A stretch of DNA of 64,000 nucleotides from Paraburkholderia sp. Ac-20340 (GCF_017104965.1 NZ_JAAGPR010000010.1:1-64000); one strand, 5' to 3'; shown: positions 34,144 through 43,485, counted from the first letter of the stretch. Program-made: numbers and translations. The notes: a model not told the origin generated them from the sequence alone.

Positions 34144-35322
34144 ATGTCAGAAGCCTATATCGTTGCCGCCACCCGCACGGCGGGCGCCCGAAGGAATGGA
34201 CGGCTTTCCGGATGGCATCCGGCGGATCTCGCCGCCGAGGTCTTGAACGCATTGCTCGAACGCACCGGCGCGGATCCGGCAATGATCGACGACGTGATCA
34301 TGGGATGTGTCGGGCAAGCCGGCGAACAGGCGATGAACATCGCCCGCAACGCCGTGCTGTCCTCGCGTTTGCCGGAAACCGTACCGGGCACGACGGTGGA
34401 TCGTCAGTGCGGCTCGTCCCAGCAGGCACTGCATTTCGCGGCGCAAGCGGTCATGTCCGGCACGATGGACATCGTCATGGCCGCCGGCGTGGAAAGCATG
34501 TCGCGCGTGCCCATGGGATTACCGACCACGTTGCCGTTGAAAAACAATCTCGGCTTTTACGTGAGCCCCGGCATGCAGCGGCGCTACCCGGATGTCGAAT
34601 TCAGTCAGTTCATCGGCGCGGAGATGATCGCCGCGAAATGCGGCTTTTCGCGCGATATGCTCGACGCGTTTGCCTTCGAGAGTCATCGGCGCGCAATTGC
34701 TGCGACGAAAGCCGGCCGATTCGAGCGTGAAATCGTGCCCGTCGCGGTTCGAACGGCAGAGGGCGAAGGCGCAGCGTTGCCGCATACGATCGACGAAGGT
34801 ATCCGCTTTGATGTCACGCTGGACGGTATCCGCGGCGTCAAGCCAATTCGCGAGGACGGCGTGATCAGTGCCGCATCGGCCAGCCAGATCTGCGATGGGG
34901 CGAGCGGTGTGATGGTCGTCAACGAAAGAGGTCTGAAATTGCTGGGTGTGACGCCGCTTGCACGCGTGCATCACATGTCCGTGACCGGACACGACCCGGT
35001 GATTATGCTGGAAGCGCCGATTCCCGCTACGCAGCGCGCGTTGAAAAAAGCCGGCATGTCGATTGCCGATATCGATCTTTACGAGGTGAATGAAGCATTC
35101 GCGCCCGTTCCGCTCGCGTGGCTGAATGCACTCGAAGCCGATCCCGCGCGTTTGAACGTCAACGGTGGCGCGATTGCATTGGGGCACCCGCTCGGCGCAT
35201 CGGGCACCAAACTGGCAACGACGCTCATTCACGCACTGCACGCGGGCAATAAGCGCTTTGGCTTGCAGACCATGTGCGAGGGGGGCGGTCTCGCCAACGT
35301 GACGGTGTTCGAAAGGCTTTGA
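34144..35322 (+). CDS. fadA: Acetyl-CoA C-acyltransferase (thiolase, FadA partner)
   Basis: 392 residues. The start at 34144 (MSEAYIVAATRTAG) has GGAG 6 bases upstream; the Met 12 bases earlier would place that GGAG inside the gene. The active Cys is in VDRQCGSSQQALH, the His in IALGHPLGASGTK, and the second Cys in GLQTMCEGGGLANV. It completes the beta-oxidation cycle with the fadB product just upstream. It is probably the last gene of this operon; degraded sequence follows. Confidence 0.93.
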   Translation: MSEAYIVAATRTAGARRNGRLSGWHPADLAAEVLNALLERTGADPAMIDDVIMGCVGQAGEQAMNIARNAVLSSRLPETVPGTTVDRQCGSSQQALHFAAQAVMSGTMDIVMAAGVESMSRVPMGLPTTLPLKNNLGFYVSPGMQRRYPDVEFSQFIGAEMIAAKCGFSRDMLDAFAFESHRRAIAATKAGRFEREIVPVAVRTAEGEGAALPHTIDEGIRFDVTLDGIRGVKPIREDGVISAASASQICDGASGVMVVNERGLKLLGVTPLARVHHMSVTGHDPVIMLEAPIPATQRALKKAGMSIADIDLYEVNEAFAPVPLAWLNALEADPARLNVNGGAIALGHPLGASGTKLATTLIHALHAGNKRFGLQTMCEGGGLANVTVFERL

Positions 35323-35370
35323 CCTGCTGACGCGATAGTCAGATTTCTGCGCGCAACTTCTGTGGGTTCG

Positions 35371-35461
35371 GTGCTGGATTTGCTTCGCGCACGCGGCGGT
35401 GGTATTGCGATGAACGATTTCGGCACCGGTTAGTCGTTGTTTAGCCTGCGCTCGCGCGCGT
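35371..35461 (+). pseudogene. EAL-domain (c-di-GMP phosphodiesterase) fragment
   Basis: From 35371 the frame reads VLDLLRARGGGIAMNDFGTG, then a TAG, then SLFSLRSRA. The EAL family has LRxxGxxIAxDDFGTGYSSLxxLR at this place, so the Tyr codon has become a stop and the first Asp an Asn. No start, no EVL/EAL motif and no rest of the domain are seen. A second scrap in another frame (35466-35510, ending EEQFADWLV and a stop) might be from the same or another lost gene. This is a relic, not an active enzyme. Confidence 0.55.
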
Positions 35462-35509
35462 GAGGGATGTACCGGTCATTGAAGAGCAGTTCGCGGATTG
35501 GCTTGTTTA

Positions 35510-35856
35510 ATGGCGGGGCATTGGGCGTTTAACCACGTCTGGCTCTGGAGCGCGATGTCAATCTTTGTCGTGGGAATGCTTGTCGTACTGATCCAACAAG
35601 GCATTCAGTTTTTCATGAGCGCCGATATTCTCAAGTTTGCCATCGTGCCCGGACTCGCTTTCTGGCTGCTGATTTCCGGGCTGATCGCATTGCGCATTTC
35701 ACGGAAATTCATGGGCTTCGTGAAAATCGCCGAGACCGTATTAAGACTTTTGGTTGGCCCGACGTCGAGAATATCGATCTGCGCAAGACGTCCAGGGAGG
35801 CACGCGGCGAGAACAAGCTGCCTGACTTTGGCGTTCTGTATTTCCGCTACAAATAA
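35510..35856 (+). pseudogene. Probable frameshifted small two-helix membrane protein
   Basis: From an ATG at 35510, which overlaps a preceding TAA (TAATG), the frame encodes two hydrophobic helices (VWLWSAMSIFVVGMLVVLI and ILKFAIVPGLAFWLLISGLI). After about 35740 this frame loses protein-like composition, while the +2 frame continues with a natural-looking tail (KTFGWPDVENIDLRKTS ... DFGVLYFRYK) to a TAA at 35854-35856. A one-base indel near 35710-35745 is the likely cause. The family is not recognised. Placed just before a PAAR remnant, it may be a former immunity or membrane partner of a T6SS effector; that is a guess. Confidence 0.35.
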
Positions 35857-35884
35857 TACCGAATCATTTTCGAAGAGCTGAAAA

Positions 35885-36037
35885 TTGATCAATCTGCTTC
35901 GTGTCGACGACGACACCGACCACGGCGGAGAAGTCATCACCGGCTCTTCGAGCATGCATGTTGAAGGACGTAACGTGGCACATAAAGGCGATCAAGCAAT
36001 CACCAACGACAAACTACGCAATACTTTCGCTTTTTGA
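35885..36037 (+). pseudogene. Truncated PAAR-motif protein (T6SS spike tip), N-terminal half
   Basis: A TTG-started frame encodes about 50 residues: INLLRVDDDTDHGGEVITGS, then a short MHVEGRNVAHKGDQ and an unrelated tail ending at a TGA (36035-36037). GDxTxHGGxVIxGSxxxxVxGxxVAxxGD is the first half of a PAAR domain. The second half (C..HG...I.EG...) is missing: the reading runs into sequence next to an IS5-type transposase tail, so the gene was probably cut by that insertion or a later deletion. A working VgrG starts 600 bp downstream, so this was probably a former VgrG-linked PAAR or PAAR-effector gene. Confidence 0.6.
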
Positions 36038-36039
36038 CG

Positions 36040-36360
36040 GCGATAAGCGAGCTCAGGCGGTGGTCGACGCCACATTCGATCGACTGGACGCGATTTACGA
36101 TCAGATCGAACGCCTGAAGGCATCCGTGCCCAGGTCGAACACCCATCCCGAGTCCTCAGGCAGCAAGTTTGACGACACAAAGACCCGGTATCGTGGCTTG
36201 ATGAAGAACACCGCCCAGATCATGACGCTGTTCGCTCTGGGAAATCTGTGGATGATGAACCGAGCTCTGCGGAAAGCCTGAAACACCTGAAGTTGGAAGC
36301 TCTGAATCTCAGCGAGCGTCGCCTTGCACGCCAAAAACGGGTTATGCAGACCTTCCCTGA
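36040..36360 (+). mobile_element. IS5-family transposase, degraded 3' end
   Basis: The frame ending at 36281 reads DQIERLKASV, then TKTRYRGLMKNTAQIMTLFA and LGNLWMMNRALRKA, the C-terminus of IS5-group transposases (family: HPFRVxKRQFxxxKxRYRGLxKNTAQLxTLFALxNLWM). Between these parts the HPFRV segment is in another frame (RAQVEHPSRVLRQQV, near 36127-36170), so at least two frameshifts are present. About 60-80 bp after the stop, GGGTTATGCAGACCTTCCC (36339-36357) looks like a terminal inverted repeat of such an element. The left end and most of the transposase are missing. It is a dead remnant. Confidence 0.7.
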
Positions 36361-36506
36361 ATCCGGTAATTCATTCCTGATAATCGACGGCACGCTATTC
36401 GAATTGCTGTTAATTTTTCCGAAGTTAATCGTCTCTGCCACCGCTTACCCGTGCGTGGCGGCGCACGGCGATTTTTCCAATGCAAATTGAATTAATGCCC
36501 TTGTGT

Positions 36507-36522
36507 TGTAACAATTGTTGCA
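36507..36522. promoter_or_regulatory. Near-palindrome upstream of vgrG
   Basis: TGTAACAATTGTTGCA is a 16-bp near-perfect palindrome (perfect 10-bp core AACAATTGTT) in the AT-rich 270 bp before the vgrG start. It could be an operator of the VgrG-Rhs module. No regulator gene is beside it. Confidence 0.35.
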
Positions 36523-36635
36523 TTTAATCGTGCTTCCATAGGTTTTTAACCGCGCTATTTTCGCCTACAGTAGCGAGGCCCCTGACCAGGGATCCGGTTA
36601 ATCGGATAAAAACTTGAGATGAACAAGGAAGAACG

Positions 36636-38780
36636 ATGAGTTTCGCCTTTAATGGCGGCTTGCCTGGCGACCTGAGCGGTGGATCCTCAGGCGCATTCAG
36701 CATGCTCGGCGGGCTGACGAATTCGGCCGCATCGGCCATCTCCGGCAGCGCCGGACCGCTTGCCGGCCTCGCTGGCCACCTCGACACGATCCAGCGCGCG
36801 CAGCAACTCGCGCAGACCGGTTTTTCGCTGCTCGGCAAGACGCCGGGCGCGGTCGCGCAGGCGATCAACAGCGCCGCGGGTGATTCCGCGCTGCTCACGC
36901 AGATGAACCGCTACGTGACGATCGAGACGCCGCTTGGCAGCGATGTGCTGCTGGTGAGCACGCTGGTCGTCGACGAGCACGTGAACCGTCTGCCCGAGAT
37001 CCATCTGGATCTGCTCTCGCATCGCCACGATCTGAAGCCCAGCGATCTGATCGGCCAGCAGGTAAAAATCCAGCTCGACCAGAATGCCTCGGCGTTTTCG
37101 ATCGAGCGCGTGGTGGCGAGCGCGGCGGGCGCGGACAACACGCGCTATTTCGACGGCTATGTCGCGTCGTTCGACCGCGCAAGCAATCCGGGGCGCGTCA
37201 CGCAGTATCAGATGACGATCGTGCCGTGGTTCTGGTTCCTCACGCGCTCCACCGACTGCCGCATCTTCCAGAACAAATCCGCCCAGGACATTCTCACCGA
37301 GGTGTTCCAGGAGCACGGTTTCGCAGATTTCGTGTTCGACATTCACGGTGCTCAGGCGCCGCTCGAATACGTCGTGATGTACCAGGAATCGTATTTCAAC
37401 TTCTGCGCGCGGCTGATGGAGCAGGAAGGCTTGATCTGGACGCATCGCTACCAGAAGGACAAGCATCTGCTGGCGATCGGCGATTCGAATCTCATGTTCC
37501 GTCCGATCGATGGACTGTCTGTTGTGCCGTTCGCGGACAGCGTGTCGAGCGAGTTCAACGGCATCGACCAGTTGCACGAGGGCGGAAATTTTGGCCTGGG
37601 CAAGGTCACGTATCGCGACTTCAATTACCACAACCCGACTTCACCGCTGATGCTGGTGGAAGCCGAATCGCAGACGATCAAGCACGCGCGGCTCGACTCG
37701 ACGGAACGCTTCGAGCATCAGTCGCTCTACGACCGCAGCGACGACGGCAACCGCTACGCGCGCTACGCGATGGAAGCGGAAGAAGCGCAAGCGCAGCGCT
37801 ATACCGGTGCGGGCTTCGCGTGGCGCATGACCACTGCGGGTAACGTGACGGTCACCGGCCATCCCGTGATGGCGATGAATCGCGAATACGTGATCCTGCG
37901 GGTGCGCCATGAAGCGGTGAACGATTACGCGCAGCACGAGGTCAAGCTGCCGTACCGCAACTCGTTTGCGCTGCTGCCCAACAAGGTGCCGTATCGCGCG
38001 ATGCGCACCACGCCCAAACCGCTGATTCAAGGCACCCAATCGGCGATCGTGGTGGGGCCGAAGGGCGAGGAAATCTACACCAACGGCAGCGCCGTGAAAG
38101 TCCACTTTCTGTGGGACCGGCGCGGCAAGATGGACGGTTCGGATTCGATGTGGATCCGCGTTTCGCAGCCCTGGGCCGGTGCGGGCTGGGGCGCGGCGGC
38201 GATTCCCCGCATCAACCAGGAAGTGCTGGTGGCGTTCAATCAGGGCGATCCGGACAATCCCGTGATCGTCGGGCGCGTGTATAACGGCGACAACGGCAAT
38301 CCGTATCACGGCGCGGCCGGGCAGACCATGGGGATCAAGAGCCAGACCTTCAAGGGACAAGGCTCGAATGAAATCCGCATGACCGATACGAACGGCCAGC
38401 AGGAATTCTTCCTGCACGCCCAGAAGGATCTGAATACGGTCATTCAGGATACCGAAACGCATCGCGTGGTGGGCGGCGCCCGCATCGTCACGCTCGACGC
38501 GGGCGACGAAACCAAATGGATCGCCAAGGGCAACCTGACCGAAACCATCGCCCAGAAGCGCGGCACCACGGCCACTACCGTCGAAGTGCTCACGCCCGCG
38601 AAGGACGGCGGCGGTGGCACGCAGCAATACGAAGCCGAACTCGGACTGATGCTCAAGGTGCAGAACAGCTTCATCGTGCTCGCGCCCGAAGGCATCACGC
38701 TGCAGCACAACGGCTCCGTGATCCGCATGGATGATTCCGGCGTGACGATCAACGGCCAGCGCATCGACCTGAACAAATAA
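36636..38780 (+). CDS. vgrG: Type VI secretion tip protein VgrG
   Basis: 714 residues, ATG preceded by AAGGAAGA. The gp27-like part has VSSEFNGIDQL and FNYHNPTSPLMLVEAES; the gp5/OB part has VKVHFLWDRRGKMDG and SMWIRVSQPWAGAGWGAAAI followed by RINQEVLVAFNQGDPDNPVI; the C-terminus is a beta-helix repeat region (QTFKGQGSNEIRMTDTNGQQ). An unusual glycine/alanine-rich N-terminal extension of about 85 residues precedes the first gp27 strand. VgrG trimers form the spike that carries the PAAR-Rhs effector encoded two genes downstream. No extra enzymatic domain is seen at the C-terminus. Confidence 0.93.
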   Translation: MSFAFNGGLPGDLSGGSSGAFSMLGGLTNSAASAISGSAGPLAGLAGHLDTIQRAQQLAQTGFSLLGKTPGAVAQAINSAAGDSALLTQMNRYVTIETPLGSDVLLVSTLVVDEHVNRLPEIHLDLLSHRHDLKPSDLIGQQVKIQLDQNASAFSIERVVASAAGADNTRYFDGYVASFDRASNPGRVTQYQMTIVPWFWFLTRSTDCRIFQNKSAQDILTEVFQEHGFADFVFDIHGAQAPLEYVVMYQESYFNFCARLMEQEGLIWTHRYQKDKHLLAIGDSNLMFRPIDGLSVVPFADSVSSEFNGIDQLHEGGNFGLGKVTYRDFNYHNPTSPLMLVEAESQTIKHARLDSTERFEHQSLYDRSDDGNRYARYAMEAEEAQAQRYTGAGFAWRMTTAGNVTVTGHPVMAMNREYVILRVRHEAVNDYAQHEVKLPYRNSFALLPNKVPYRAMRTTPKPLIQGTQSAIVVGPKGEEIYTNGSAVKVHFLWDRRGKMDGSDSMWIRVSQPWAGAGWGAAAIPRINQEVLVAFNQGDPDNPVIVGRVYNGDNGNPYHGAAGQTMGIKSQTFKGQGSNEIRMTDTNGQQEFFLHAQKDLNTVIQDTETHRVVGGARIVTLDAGDETKWIAKGNLTETIAQKRGTTATTVEVLTPAKDGGGGTQQYEAELGLMLKVQNSFIVLAPEGITLQHNGSVIRMDDSGVTINGQRIDLNK

Positions 38781-38793
38781 ACGACCATCCGCC

Positions 38794-39255
38794 ATGCACT
38801 ACGCGATTCACGAAGGCAGCTTCGTGCTGCCTGATACGGCGCTCGACCGCACCGTCAATATTCTCATGCTCAACGAAGGCCCCGGCGGCCTGAATCTTGT
38901 CATCTCGCGCGGGCGGGTGCGCGAGGGCGAGAATCTCGATGGGTTCATCGCGCGCGAATGGGCGCTGGCGACGCGCGAAGCACCGCAACTGACCGAACGC
39001 TCGCGCACGGCGGTGACGGTGGGCGGCCGCGCTGGCGTGCAGATCGAAGCGACGCACGAACAGGAAGGGCGTCTGCGTCATCAGATCCAGACGGTGTTTC
39101 CGGGCGACGATAGCGGGCGCGTGCTCGTAATGACGCTCACCAGCGCCGCGCCGTTTACGGACGAACAGCGCGCGATGTCGGCGCGCATGATCGACAGCTA
39201 CCAGCCGCGCGTGGCGCGGCCAACCTTGATCGAGTCGCCGGACGGCGCATCGTGA
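38794..39255 (+). CDS. EagR-type chaperone (DUF1795/DcrB-like) for the Rhs effector
   Basis: 153 residues, no signal peptide. The family pattern is clear: HEGSFVLPDTALDRTVNIL, a LNLVISRGRV strand, then FIAREWALATREAP, a VGGRAGVQIEATHE strand and a final LVMTLTSAAPFTDEQR. DUF1795 proteins of this kind (EagR) shield the N-terminal transmembrane segments of prePAAR/Rhs effectors and help load them on VgrG. Its TGA overlaps the GTG start of the Rhs gene by 4 bases, fitting a dedicated chaperone-cargo pair. It is 13 bp after vgrG. Confidence 0.88.
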   Translation: MHYAIHEGSFVLPDTALDRTVNILMLNEGPGGLNLVISRGRVREGENLDGFIAREWALATREAPQLTERSRTAVTVGGRAGVQIEATHEQEGRLRHQIQTVFPGDDSGRVLVMTLTSAAPFTDEQRAMSARMIDSYQPRVARPTLIESPDGAS

Positions 39256-42200
39256 GCAGCGAACAATTCGCGGCCGCGCGCAAGGACGATCCAATCAGTC
39301 ATACGAGCCTGCTCGGCGATTTGCTGAGCATGGGGGGCTCGCTGCTCGGTGGCGCGGCGATCGGCTGGGCCTTGACGACGCTCGTGGAAGGCGCTGTTTT
39401 CGCGGGACTGGGCGCGCTCGAAGTGGCGACGGCGGGGATTGCGACGCCGCTGGTGATCGGCATTGGTATCGGCGTGGCGGCGGCGATGGAAGGCTCGGGC
39501 CTGAACGAGAAGATCGATGACACCGCCCATGCGCTGGGCAACGCCATCGCGCCGCCCGAGATCAAAGGCGCGATCACGAGCGGATCGGGCAACGTCTACG
39601 TCAACAACCAGCCGGCGGCGCGCGCGGCGAGCCCCGGCGATAGCGACACGGTGACCTGCCACAATCATTCTGGCCCGCAGATGATTGCTCAGGGCTCGGG
39701 CAACGTCTACATCAACAACCAGCCCGCCGCGCGCGTGGGCGACAAGACGACCTGCGACGGCAGCATCGCCGTGGGATCGGATAACGTCTTTATCGGCGGC
39801 GGCACGCAGCAGGTGCGCGACATCACCCCAGCCCGCAAGTGGGTGGCGTGGCTGGGCAGCGCGATTGGCATTGCGCTTGCCTCGTGCGGGCGCGGCAAGA
39901 TGAACTGGGGCGCGTTCAGGTCCGCGTTGCCGTGTCTGGCGGTCAACCTGGCGGGCGGGCTGGTCGGTACGGCGCTTGGACACCTGTTCCGGGTGTCGAT
40001 GGGCCACCCGGTCAACGTGATCACGGGTGGCAAGATTCTCGACGGCGCGGACGACACCGACTTCGTGCTGCCGGGACCGCTGCCGCTCGTCTGGCAACGC
40101 TTCTACAGCAGCCACGACGATCGCGCGGACAGCCTCTTTGGGCGCGGCTGGAGCGTGCCGATCAGCGTCGAGATCAAGATCGCACGCGACGCGGCCGGCA
40201 AGATCGCATCGATCACGTACTGGGACGAACAAGGGCGCGATATCGTGTTCCCCGCTGTCGCGCCTGGCGAGAGTCACTTCAGCGTGCCAGAAGGTCTCTA
40301 TCTGATTTGCACGGCTGGCGGCCACTACGTGGTCGAATCGGTGGACGGCATCTATCGCGACTTCGGCATGCCGATTAATTCGGATGCCGAAATAGAAGTG
40401 CTGAAACTCTGGCGACTCGAAGACCGTAACGGCAACTGGATCGAAGTCGCACGCGACCATGCCGACGGAAAACCGCAGCGCCTGCTGGATGCCACGGGCC
40501 GCGTGCTCGCGCTGAATTACGCTGAAGCGCATCCATCACGTGTCGCCAGCATCGACCTCGTGTGCGGTGTGGACGGCGAGCAGGCGGACACGCTGGTGCG
40601 CTACGCCTATAGCGCGGATGGCGAACTGGCCTCGGTCACGGATCGCAGCGGCCATGTGGTGCGCAACTTCGCGTACACCGACGGCCTGATGACGATGCAC
40701 ACGCTGCCCGGCGGCCTGCGATGCTTCTACGCATGGCAGGGCGCGGGCCGCGACGCGCGCGTGGTGCGCCACTGGACCGACGACGGCGAAGCCTATACCT
40801 TCGCTGCCGATCCTGAACAGCGCGTCGTCACGATCACCGATCAACTGGGCCGCGTCACGCACTGGAGCTGGAACGAAGACCAGCAGCCGCTGAGCTACAC
40901 GGACGCCGAAGGGCATAGCTGGCGCTTCGAATGGAACGCGCTGCGCCAACTGCTGAGCGCCACGGATCCGGCAGGACACACAACGCGATTCGAATACGAC
41001 GACCGTGGCCGCCAGATCGCCCGCACCGATGCACTGGGACAGAGCGAGCGCACGGAATGGAACGGCTACTACGACCTGCCCGTCGCAGAAACCGATGCCG
41101 CGAATGCCCGCTGGACCTATCGCTACGACGCGCGCGGCAACCTGACGATGACGCGCGATCCCGCAGGCTTCGCAACCGAGTACCACCGCGACGAACGCGG
41201 ACTCGTACACACCGTGCGCGACGCGCGTGGCGGCTACAAACACCTCGAATGGAACGCGCGCGCGCAACTGACGGCGTACACGGATTGCTCCGGCAAGACC
41301 ACGCGCTTTGCGTACGACACGCGCGGCGCGCTCGCACGTGTGACGGACGCGGCGGGCCAGCAGACTGTCTATGAAGCCGATGCGATGGGGCGCGTCACGG
41401 CCGTCGTGAGCGCCGATGGTGCGCGCCAGGCGTTCCGTTACGACGACGCGGGCCGTCTTGTCGAAGTCGTCGATCCGAATGCACGCAGCACGCGCTACGA
41501 ACTGAATCCGCGTGGCCTGCTGCTGGCGCGCACGGATGCAGCGGGGCGCGTCGTCCGGTTCAGCTACGACGAAGCATTCCGTCTGGGCACGCTGACCAAC
41601 GAAAACCGCGAACGCTACAGCTTCCGTTACGACCGCCGCGATCAGCTGGTCGAAGAGATCCGCCTCGACGGCAGCCGCCGCGCGTACGAGTACGACGCCT
41701 GCGGCTTCGGCGTGGCGCTGCATGAAGGGCGACTGCATACGCGCTACGAGCGCGACGCGGTCGGCCGACTCATCGCCAAGGAGGCGGGCCGCGAACGTTG
41801 CGCGTATCTCTATGACAAGGGCGGGCGGATTGCATCGGCGGAGCTGTATGCCGTCAACGCGAACGGCCCGGCGTTGAAGAATCGCGTGAGCCTGAAATAT
41901 GGAGCGCGCGGTGAAGTGCTCGAAGAATTCACGCCTACCGGCTGGCTAACGCACCTCTACGACGAACTTGGCAACCGCACGCAGACGACGATCTCGGGTG
42001 AACGCACGGTTGACTGGCTCCACTACGGCTCCGGCCATGTGCACCAGATTCGCATGGATGGCGCGGAAATCGCCGATATCGAACGCGATGATCTGCACCG
42101 TGAAGTGCTGCGCACGCAGGGCAAACTGACGAGCCACATCGGCTACGACAGCGTGGGGCGGCGCGCGCGCCAGAGCGCGATGCGCGGGGCCGCGCCGGAT

Positions 42201-43481
42201 CCGCTGCTGGCCAAGCAATGGCATTACGACCTGGCCGGCGACATGATCCGCAAGCAGGATCTGCGCTACGGAGCGACTTCGTATCGCTACGATCCGACCG
42301 GGCGCATCGAACAGGCGATGGGGCCGGGACTGCCTTCGGAAGTGTTCCGCTGGGACGCGGCGGCGAACCTTGTTTCGGGCGATCATCCGGGTGGTTATGT
42401 CGAGCACAACCGGCTGAGGATGTTCGAGGACAAGCGCTTCGAGTATGACGCGTATGGGCGTTTATCGCGCAAGCTGAGCGGGCATGGGCCGACGAAAGAG
42501 CAGACTTTCGAGTATGACGACTGGCATCAGTTGACGACGGTGGTGACGAAGGATCGGTTGAATCTTTCGACAACGCATTTTGAGTATGACGCGTTTGGAC
42601 GGCGTATTCGCAAGCTGAATGGCGGTTATGCGAGCACGGATTTTCTGTGGGACGGCATGCGTCTGGTGCAGGAGACGTATCACGACCGGCGCGGTGTGGA
42701 GGCGCTGACGTATCTCTACGAGCCGGATAGTTATGTGCCGCTGGCGCGTGTCGATCATCGTGCGCCGGCTGCGAATGATGCGAGCGGTGGTGCGGGGCGC
42801 GATGCGGTTTATTATTTTCATAATGACGTATCGGGGATGCCGGAAGAGCTGACCGATGCGCAAGGCGATCTGGTCTGGCAGGCGCGTTACAAGGTGTGGG
42901 GCAATGCGGTGCAGGAGGAGTGGGTGCAGCGCGAGGCGCCGCGTCCGCAGAATCTGCGCTATCAAGGGCAGTATTTGGATCGCGAGACGGGGCTGCATTA
43001 CAACACGTTCCGGTTTTATGATCCGGATGTGGGGAGGTTCATCAACCAGGACCCGATTGGGTTGAATGGTGGGTTGAATCTTTATGGGTATGCGCCGAAT
43101 CCCATTTCGTGGGTTGATCCGTGGGGGTGGGAAACGTGCCGACTAACGGCAGCGCAGAAGCGGGACATGGGCCCAGCCCCAGCTGCGATGGAGAATCCGC
43201 ACTATCACCATATTGTTCGTGAAAATGCGCCTGGTAACTGGAATGCTACGAGTCGTCAACATATCCTCGATTCGCAAGCAATACTATCCAAGCATGGCAT
43301 CGGTCTAAATGATGATCCGAGGAATTTCACATGGGCGCAGAATGGTGGCGGTAATCATAGCAAAGCGGCTGCGGAAAAAGTCTTTAACACCCTAAGCGCT
43401 GCCGATATATCGGGGGGGAAGGCTGCCGTCGAAAGTGCCCTCAAGAATATGGGTGAATTGATGAAGCAAGGGAATTTCTAA
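39252..43481 (+). CDS. T6SS prePAAR-PAAR-Rhs effector with AHH-type HNH nuclease tip
   Basis: 1409 residues from a GTG overlapping the chaperone stop. Order: prePAAR motif AARKDDPISH (8-17); hydrophobic helices (about 28-80); PAAR domain (about 108-190, twice GSGNVYxNNQPAAR); Rhs core with many YD repeats (about 270-1270); the core end DPIGLNGGLNLYGYAPNPI then WVDPWGW, with the usual DPxGL self-cleavage box altered to DPWGW. The last 117 residues (from about base 43128, with lower GC) are the toxin: HYHHIVRENAPGNW, ILSKHGIGLNDDPRNF, NGGGNHSKAAAEKV, the His-His / Asn / His layout of AHH-family HNH nucleases. DNA attack in the target cell is the likely action. Confidence 0.9.
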   Translation: MSSEQFAAARKDDPISHTSLLGDLLSMGGSLLGGAAIGWALTTLVEGAVFAGLGALEVATAGIATPLVIGIGIGVAAAMEGSGLNEKIDDTAHALGNAIAPPEIKGAITSGSGNVYVNNQPAARAASPGDSDTVTCHNHSGPQMIAQGSGNVYINNQPAARVGDKTTCDGSIAVGSDNVFIGGGTQQVRDITPARKWVAWLGSAIGIALASCGRGKMNWGAFRSALPCLAVNLAGGLVGTALGHLFRVSMGHPVNVITGGKILDGADDTDFVLPGPLPLVWQRFYSSHDDRADSLFGRGWSVPISVEIKIARDAAGKIASITYWDEQGRDIVFPAVAPGESHFSVPEGLYLICTAGGHYVVESVDGIYRDFGMPINSDAEIEVLKLWRLEDRNGNWIEVARDHADGKPQRLLDATGRVLALNYAEAHPSRVASIDLVCGVDGEQADTLVRYAYSADGELASVTDRSGHVVRNFAYTDGLMTMHTLPGGLRCFYAWQGAGRDARVVRHWTDDGEAYTFAADPEQRVVTITDQLGRVTHWSWNEDQQPLSYTDAEGHSWRFEWNALRQLLSATDPAGHTTRFEYDDRGRQIARTDALGQSERTEWNGYYDLPVAETDAANARWTYRYDARGNLTMTRDPAGFATEYHRDERGLVHTVRDARGGYKHLEWNARAQLTAYTDCSGKTTRFAYDTRGALARVTDAAGQQTVYEADAMGRVTAVVSADGARQAFRYDDAGRLVEVVDPNARSTRYELNPRGLLLARTDAAGRVVRFSYDEAFRLGTLTNENRERYSFRYDRRDQLVEEIRLDGSRRAYEYDACGFGVALHEGRLHTRYERDAVGRLIAKEAGRERCAYLYDKGGRIASAELYAVNANGPALKNRVSLKYGARGEVLEEFTPTGWLTHLYDELGNRTQTTISGERTVDWLHYGSGHVHQIRMDGAEIADIERDDLHREVLRTQGKLTSHIGYDSVGRRARQSAMRGAAPDPLLAKQWHYDLAGDMIRKQDLRYGATSYRYDPTGRIEQAMGPGLPSEVFRWDAAANLVSGDHPGGYVEHNRLRMFEDKRFEYDAYGRLSRKLSGHGPTKEQTFEYDDWHQLTTVVTKDRLNLSTTHFEYDAFGRRIRKLNGGYASTDFLWDGMRLVQETYHDRRGVEALTYLYEPDSYVPLARVDHRAPAANDASGGAGRDAVYYFHNDVSGMPEELTDAQGDLVWQARYKVWGNAVQEEWVQREAPRPQNLRYQGQYLDRETGLHYNTFRFYDPDVGRFINQDPIGLNGGLNLYGYAPNPISWVDPWGWETCRLTAAQKRDMGPAPAAMENPHYHHIVRENAPGNWNATSRQHILDSQAILSKHGIGLNDDPRNFTWAQNGGGNHSKAAAEKVFNTLSAADISGGKAAVESALKNMGELMKQGNF

Positions 43482-43485
43482 GTTC

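Noticed and set aside
36248..36490. Small ORF after the transposase remnant
   Set aside because: Overlaps the transposase tail and its probable terminal repeat; no ribosome site or family pattern.
40300..43100. Repetitive segments in the Rhs gene as a DNA tandem-repeat array
   Set aside because: The repeats are protein-level YD motifs of the Rhs core with diverged DNA; not a separate repeat element.
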